64,000 nt of DNA from DTDX01 sp964608455. Its GTDB lineage: Archaea; Thermoproteota; Bathyarchaeia; 40CM-2-53-6; DTDX01. Location of the stretch: NCBI GenBank assembly GCA_964608455.1, contig CAZSNM010000002.1:28484-92483 (forward strand), read 5' to 3'. Below, in pieces: positions 62,492-64,000 of this stretch. The translations under genes and the position numbers were made by a program. The notes beneath the pieces were generated by a model, which worked only from the letters and a program-made list of their open reading frames with translations, was not told the DNA's origin and ran no database searches. Each line of letters begins with the position of its first letter. The first letter of the stretch is position 1.

Positions 62492-63398
62492 AGTGGCATG
62501 AATGGATAAAGGGGAAGCTCGATGTTTTACTAAGTAGAGCTAGGGAGCTTGAGCGTACTTATCCTGGGGAATTTTACTCAGTTGGAGCCTGGGCCGCGAT
62601 AAAGTTGCTGGTCCTCATGAATTACCTCCCTGTTTACACTAAAATAATTCCAAAGTATTTCCCTTCCATGTATTATATCGAACCTCTCGCCGGCCCTGGC
62701 TTATGTAAAGTTAAAGAAACTGGGGACATAATAATTGGTTCTCCCGTAATTGCGTCAATCTTCTCCTACCAAGAATTTAATGGCTACCTCCTTATTGAAA
62801 GGGACAGAAAGAGGGCTGAAGTTTTGAAAAAACGTATGGAGCTTTCGGCCAGGAATGTTGAGGTTATAGCAGGAGAATGCAATGAGCGAATGATCGAGTT
62901 GCTAGAAAAAATTCCTGGTACAGGTCATTATTTGGCATTTATCGATTGTGAAGGATTAGATGTAAGTTGGGATGTGATGGAAAAGCTGTTACAAAGGCAG
63001 GGCGACATCCTATTTACGCTTCAAACTGGAGCGTTTTTTAGAGTTAAAGGGAAAGCGGAGAAAAACAGAAAGAATGAGGAGAGGCTTATAAGATTCTTTG
63101 GGGGGATGAATGGAGATATTGTAAAAGCGATGAGGAGATAGTGGGATGTTACAGCGATAAACTTAAGAAATATCGAGAATTAGTTATTCCAATATCGATC
63201 AAGGGCAAAGGGAGCTTTCGCTACTCATTACTCTTTGCCTCGAGGAAGACTAGAGCTGGTAGCCCTTGGATAAAAGCGGTTGAGTATATAAAGGAAAAGG
63301 TTGAAAATTGCAAATATAAGTACGTCTTAGGAATATTGGATCTTCTTACGGGCAGAGGCAAGGATATCACCGACTATTTTCCAGAAAGAGAGGTTTAA
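62485..63398 (+). pseudogene. tcmP: Three-Cys-motif partner protein TcmP family, frame broken in a G run
   Basis: The first part (62485-63141) begins MVEWHEWIKGKLDVLLSRAR and carries YYIEPLAGPGLCKVKETGD (Rossmann-like loop), IIIGSPVIASIF and AFIDCEGLDVSWDVMEKLL, which I recognise as TcmP-type motifs (DPEG replaced by DCEG). After RFFGGM it ends early. The second part (63141-63398) reads KKYRELVIPISIKGKG and FRYSLLFASRKTRAGSPW, the usual C-terminus. Adding one G to the run of six at 63100-63105 joins them as FFGGDEWRYCKSDEEIVGCY. So one protein of about 304 residues is intended. Confidence 0.72.
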
Positions 63399-63402
63399 AC
63401 TC

Positions 63403-63887
63403 GTGAAGAAAATTTTCATTTGTTTTATCAGCATCTCCTTGCTTTTCTCTTATCAAATTAATGAAAACGGGGAATATTTAGCCCAGAAATGGATCATAGA
63501 GGAGGGACTGCGCGAATACGGTTTGGCTATGTAGGAGGACTTCGAGTTCATTATTTTTGGTAGGACCATTTATGATCATTTGTCCTACGTCATATGGTTG
63601 TTTTTGCACAATAAATTGAGTTTTCAGGAGCTTAGAGAACTATTAAGCTTGTTGAAAACTTCAACCCGCGATATGGTAAAATTTTCTACCTAGAACCGCT
63701 CCCGCTTGTTGGTGATGGTTTTAGGTCTGAATCAAAAACATATCAAATGGAAATAGATGAGATTTTGAAACATTTCTTGAATGTTAATCGTATTGAAACG
63801 GTCCATATACAGAATTGCGACCTTGATAAAAGGCTAAAAATTGTGTTAGAACATCTAAGGGAATGGCTGATGCTAAGAAGCATCTAG
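63403..63887 (+). pseudogene. Decayed nucleotide-kinase-like ORF
   Basis: From GTG 63403 the frame gives MKKIFICFISISLLFSY, then WIIEEGLREYGLAM, a TAG (63532-63534), and goes on in frame with EDFEFIIFGRTIYDHLSYVI to a second TAG at 63691. Inserting one base near 63642 joins to LVENFNPRYGKIFYLEPLPL and EIDEILKHFL...LREWLMLRSI (stop 63885-63887). FGRTIYDHLSYV resembles the DRtiyDxlaY run of P-loop nucleoside or AAA_28-type kinases, but no Walker A is visible in any frame. It follows tcmP by 4 bp. Confidence 0.45.
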
Positions 63888-64000
63888 GCAAAAGCGAAAT
63901 AAGCCGTGGAGAACTTGCCTTGTTGGTAAAGGGGTTAATGAAACTGGAGAGTTTTGTTGCTGAAGAATATTTGACGGTGATGCATGTAAAATTGATTGAG
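63863..64000 (+). CDS. Hypothetical protein, N-terminal part (runs off window)
   Basis: An ATG at 63863 opens a frame with no stop to the window end (46 codons): MADAKKHLGKSEISRGELAL, then LVKGLMKLESFVAEEYLTVM. It overlaps the end of the kinase-like ORF by 25 bp, as for operon partners. It is helical and charged. Nothing more can be said without the continuing sequence. Confidence 0.4.
   Translation, partial: MADAKKHLGKSEISRGELALLVKGLMKLESFVAEEYLTVMHVKLIE

Noticed and set aside
63532..63534. In-frame TAG read as pyrrolysine in the kinase-like ORF
   Set aside because: A second TAG and a frameshift follow in the same ORF, and no Pyl genes are in the window; decay or sequence error explains it more simply.
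1..64000. CRISPR arrays
   Set aside because: No regularly spaced repeats of 23-40 bp were seen; the repeats found are pairs or short tandems.

Overview
The window is a piece of archaeal genome, AT-rich (by eye about 30% GC) over the first ~59 kb. Archaeal or eukaryote-type information genes identify the domain: SRP54, L21e, L10e, L44e, S27e, RpoF, RpoL, TFS, TBP, PCNA, PriS/PriL, GINS, Csl4, Nop10, aIF2-alpha, Nob1, AglB, CarS, RadA and RadB. The gene content and the order L44e-S27e-aIF2alpha-Nop10-PAC2 fit a TACK-type archaeon; a Bathyarchaeia-like lineage is my best guess but is not proven. A run of exactly 100 N at 56099-56198 is a scaffold gap, so this is probably a metagenome or draft assembly. 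TTG start codons are common.

Layout. 1-15.6 kb, almost all plus strand: translation, rRNA/tRNA modification, RNA polymerase and exosome subunits, then a replication block (TFS, PCNA, PriL, PriS, GINS51) and a ribosomal/initiation block. 15.6-31 kb: AglB, IleRS, glycine cleavage GcvT/GcvH, CDP-archaeol synthase, RadB, NAD kinase, Nob1, an m5C methyltransferase, MoaE. 31-39 kb: LarE, a TudS-like protein, TBP with a repeat-bearing promoter, a DUF47/PiT phosphate pair, HflX, two small-molecule kinases and an IMPase-family phosphatase. 39.9-43.6 kb: thrC-hom-lysC operon. 43.6-57.5 kb, mostly minus strand: AsnRS, AMMECR1, a Mut7-C nuclease, dihydroorotase, a CBS protein, the NEMF/Rqc2 homolog, RadA, a broken nucS, an Sm-like protein, CTP synthase, HypA, and an FAD oxidoreductase beyond the gap.

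At 57783 lies a tRNA-Pro(GGG) gene that I read as having two introns, one in the D-loop and one at the usual anticodon position. Beyond it the sequence changes: genes become sparse and often broken, an orphan end of an IS200/IS605 (TnpB) element remains, and GC rises from about 60 kb. This looks like an accessory island, though the many indels could partly be assembly error.

The most unusual part is at the right edge: an SPL-like radical-SAM gene overlaps a gene of the three-Cys-motif-partner (TcmP) family, which is broken by one indel in a G run. They are followed by a decayed nucleotide-kinase-like ORF and a further ORF running off the window. This is the best candidate for a poorly described system; the function is not known to me.
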